This document shows, in pieces, positions 62,470 to 64,000 of a DNA stretch of 64,000 nucleotides. The notes below the pieces were generated by a model. The model did no database searches. It had not been told where the DNA came from and worked only from the letters and a program-made list of their open reading frames with translations. The stretch spans positions 186,001 to 250,000 of the forward strand of contig NZ_CP073343.1 of assembly GCF_024397855.1 (NCBI RefSeq). Reading direction: 5' to 3'. Made by a program: the position numbers and the translations under genes. The DNA comes from Marinomonas rhizomae. GTDB lineage: Bacteria > Pseudomonadota > Gammaproteobacteria > Pseudomonadales > Marinomonadaceae. Each line of letters opens with the position of its first letter. Position 1 is the first letter of the stretch.

Positions 62470-64000
62470 CTAGTTTTGTTTTTCGCTAATAACCGACTCA
62501 GGAACGATGACACTTAAGGATTTAGGGCTAACGATGACTTCTAGTTTCTCTGCTTCGCGTTCTTCACCATCCACTACGTAATGACCAACTTGACTGATAT
62601 CCACGGTCACACGTTGTGCGGAACGGTGAAAAATACCATTGTTACCTTCTGGTAAGTCGCTGTCTTCGTTTCTGTCGCCCATGCCAAGCATGGCCAATTC
62701 CGCTAAGTTCAATATCTGCATACGCTCAGGATCTAACCAAGTTAAATCCAGTTCGCCATCCATAATATTAGGCACACCTTTGCCTTGTGCTAACAAAGTG
62801 GTGATAGGTGCGGCGTTAGCAATGGTTAGGCTTGGTGTTTTGATGGTAAAAGGCTCATCGTCATTTAGCTGAATAGTAAACTCATGGACATCGTTCTGCC
62901 CAATGGCTTCCCATAAACCTTTCAAGTAAGCGAGCTGACCACTGGTATTCTTTTTACTGCGATCGGCTTTTTCAATCATTTGTTGTTCAAAACCAACGCC
63001 CGCCAGCAATAGCATTAACTCACCGTTACAGGTTGCTGTGTCGATACGTTGCTCGCAGCCATCAATTAGATTCAAGCAAATGGTTTCCAATGGCGCGATT
63101 TTTGACATGGTGCCGCACAATACATGACTTAACGCATTGGCGGTGCCAAACGGAATAATGCCCAGCTTAATATTAGAGCCCACCATGGCTGCAGCAACCT
63201 CGGTGACTGTGCCATCGCCACCGCAAGCAATGATCATATCCGGCGAGGCTTTAACTGCCTCTTTGGCTAATGCTGTGCCATTTTTCTCTGGTGTGGTGGT
63301 TTTCACTGTGACATCAAAATAGGCTGATAAGTATCGCAAAATGACGTCTTTTTGCTCTTCCCATTGGCGTGTTCCAGACACAGGGTTGGCGATTAACCAA
63401 GCAGAGTTATGCACCACTAACAGCTTATTATCCAAGGCACGTTTTAAATATTTAAACTGACGTTTGTTAAGCCGAGCTGTTTGACGGATTCCACGAATTT
63501 TATCCATGATGTCATCGGGGGACGACTTTGGGTTCTGGCTTAGTAAATACGCTGCCATCATAAATACCGAGCGACCACGCCCCAACGCGCAATGTACAAC
63601 CACCGAACGCCCCGTTTTACGGTGAGTGTGTATCCAGTTCAGCGCTCGATGTATCTGTGTATCGGAAGGAACTGAATGATCAAGTATCGGAACGTTTAAA
63701 TAATCGATATCAGTTTGATAAGACACCCAATTTAAAGAACTAAATTCTGCCGTTACATCTAAGACGGCATTGATGTTTTCGCTTTTAATTTGGTGAATAT
63801 CAGAAGGAAATAAACGTCGAGCAAGGTACAAGCCTTCGTCTATTTTTTGCAACGCAGGAACAGAATCCGTGCTTCTTGCCCAGCTATTATAAAGTTGTGT
63901 GCTCCACAAAAACGGCATGAATACCCAGCGAATATAAACGGGTACCGAGCCATCGGAGCGTTTACGAAAAATAGTGGGTTTGTTAAGAAGGTAGGCAAGA
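62470..64000 (-). CDS. dual-specificity phosphatase / lipid (diacylglycerol) kinase fusion, 5' part missing
   Basis: The frame is open to the window edge, so at least 509 residues are visible and the N-terminus is beyond 64000; internal ATG codons such as 63918 are not the start. After a membrane-like RWVFMPFLWST segment comes a dual-specificity phosphatase with the CX5R loop HCALGRGRS. A DAGK/YegS-type lipid kinase domain follows, with NPVSGTRQ, the GGDGTVTEVA nucleotide motif and PFGTANALSHVLCG. Such fusions occur in other gammaproteobacteria. It could link phospholipid turnover with dephosphorylation. Convergent with the BCCT gene. Confidence 0.87.
   Translation of the reverse strand, partial: LAYLLNKPTIFRKRSDGSVPVYIRWVFMPFLWSTQLYNSWARSTDSVPALQKIDEGLYLARRLFPSDIHQIKSENINAVLDVTAEFSSLNWVSYQTDIDYLNVPILDHSVPSDTQIHRALNWIHTHRKTGRSVVVHCALGRGRSVFMMAAYLLSQNPKSSPDDIMDKIRGIRQTARLNKRQFKYLKRALDNKLLVVHNSAWLIANPVSGTRQWEEQKDVILRYLSAYFDVTVKTTTPEKNGTALAKEAVKASPDMIIACGGDGTVTEVAAAMVGSNIKLGIIPFGTANALSHVLCGTMSKIAPLETICLNLIDGCEQRIDTATCNGELMLLLAGVGFEQQMIEKADRSKKNTSGQLAYLKGLWEAIGQNDVHEFTIQLNDDEPFTIKTPSLTIANAAPITTLLAQGKGVPNIMDGELDLTWLDPERMQILNLAELAMLGMGDRNEDSDLPEGNNGIFHRSAQRVTVDISQVGHYVVDGEEREAEKLEVIVSPKSLSVIVPESVISEKQN

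Noticed and set aside
1..64000. Mobile islands, prophage, insertion sequences, CRISPR arrays, tRNA or rRNA genes
   Set aside because: I found no integrase, transposase, direct-repeat spacer array, tRNA cloverleaf or rRNA sequence when reading the intergenic regions.

Overview
The window reads as a continuous stretch of chromosome from a marine or coastal gammaproteobacterium. The GC content is moderate, genes are dense and mostly short operons, and intrinsic terminators are abundant. Gene content (BCCT osmolyte carrier, glutathionylspermidine synthetase, RarD/RibN/EamA drug-metabolite carriers, MadLM, several c-di-GMP proteins, class-I preQ1 and FMN riboswitches) fits Oceanospirillales, and Marinomonas is my best guess. 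The genus is inferred from gene families, not from a marker gene. I see no rRNA, tRNA, CRISPR array, insertion sequence, prophage or plasmid functions.

Layout. 1-5.6 kb: the end of an unknown gene, a MINPP-like histidine phosphatase lipoprotein, an ATP-grasp protein, a small membrane protein and a large PAP2 phosphatase lipoprotein. 5.7-10 kb: RarD, an FMN-riboswitch-controlled riboflavin importer (RibN), and an EamA exporter cotranscribed with a GlxA-type AraC regulator. 10.2-15.6 kb: a gamma-butyrolactone/gamma-hydroxybutyrate catabolic operon (lactonase, Fe-dependent dehydrogenase, succinate-semialdehyde dehydrogenase) facing a divergent sigma-54 activator, with a readable -24/-12 promoter and twin palindromic activator sites between them. 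15.8-22 kb: an MFS carrier, a TVP38-disulfide reductase fusion, a DUF547 protein, a LysR regulator and a TauE-type exporter. 22-28.8 kb: a four-gene ABC importer divergent from an operon of metallo-beta-lactamase hydrolase, LacI regulator and inositol-monophosphatase-like phosphatase, with a perfect palindrome in between. 28.9-36.4 kb: YgjP protease-like protein, preQ1-riboswitch-controlled YhhQ, HPP protein/TetR pair, RIO kinase, an unrecognised tandem-repeat ribbon-helix-helix protein, a diguanylate cyclase and RhlE helicase. 36.7-44.6 kb: a second diguanylate cyclase, then a beta-glucoside locus (porin, GPH symporter, GH3 glucosidase, TetR). 44.7-54.4 kb: Gss, an old yellow enzyme, the malonate carrier MadLM with a possible leader peptide, a YbdL-like aminotransferase, a GGDEF-EAL protein, a GFA-family protein and a stand-alone RAM domain. 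54.8-64 kb: a GAF-EAL protein, a dicarboxylate symporter with a sigma-54-like promoter, a zinc alcohol dehydrogenase and its Lrp-type neighbour, a DUF2383 protein, a BetT-like BCCT carrier and the 3' part of a protein-phosphatase/lipid-kinase fusion.

How it works together. The window is dominated by nutrient capture and disposal: carriers paired with their own enzymes and regulators, two vitamin or nucleobase salvage carriers under RNA control, and scattered phosphatases suited to scavenging organic phosphate. The signals I would check first are the sigma-54-controlled butyrolactone operon, the two riboswitch-carrier pairs, the ABC/hydrolase/phosphatase importer of unknown substrate, and the repeat-containing DNA-binding protein at 32.5-33.4 kb with its cluster of TTAC/GTAA half-sites.
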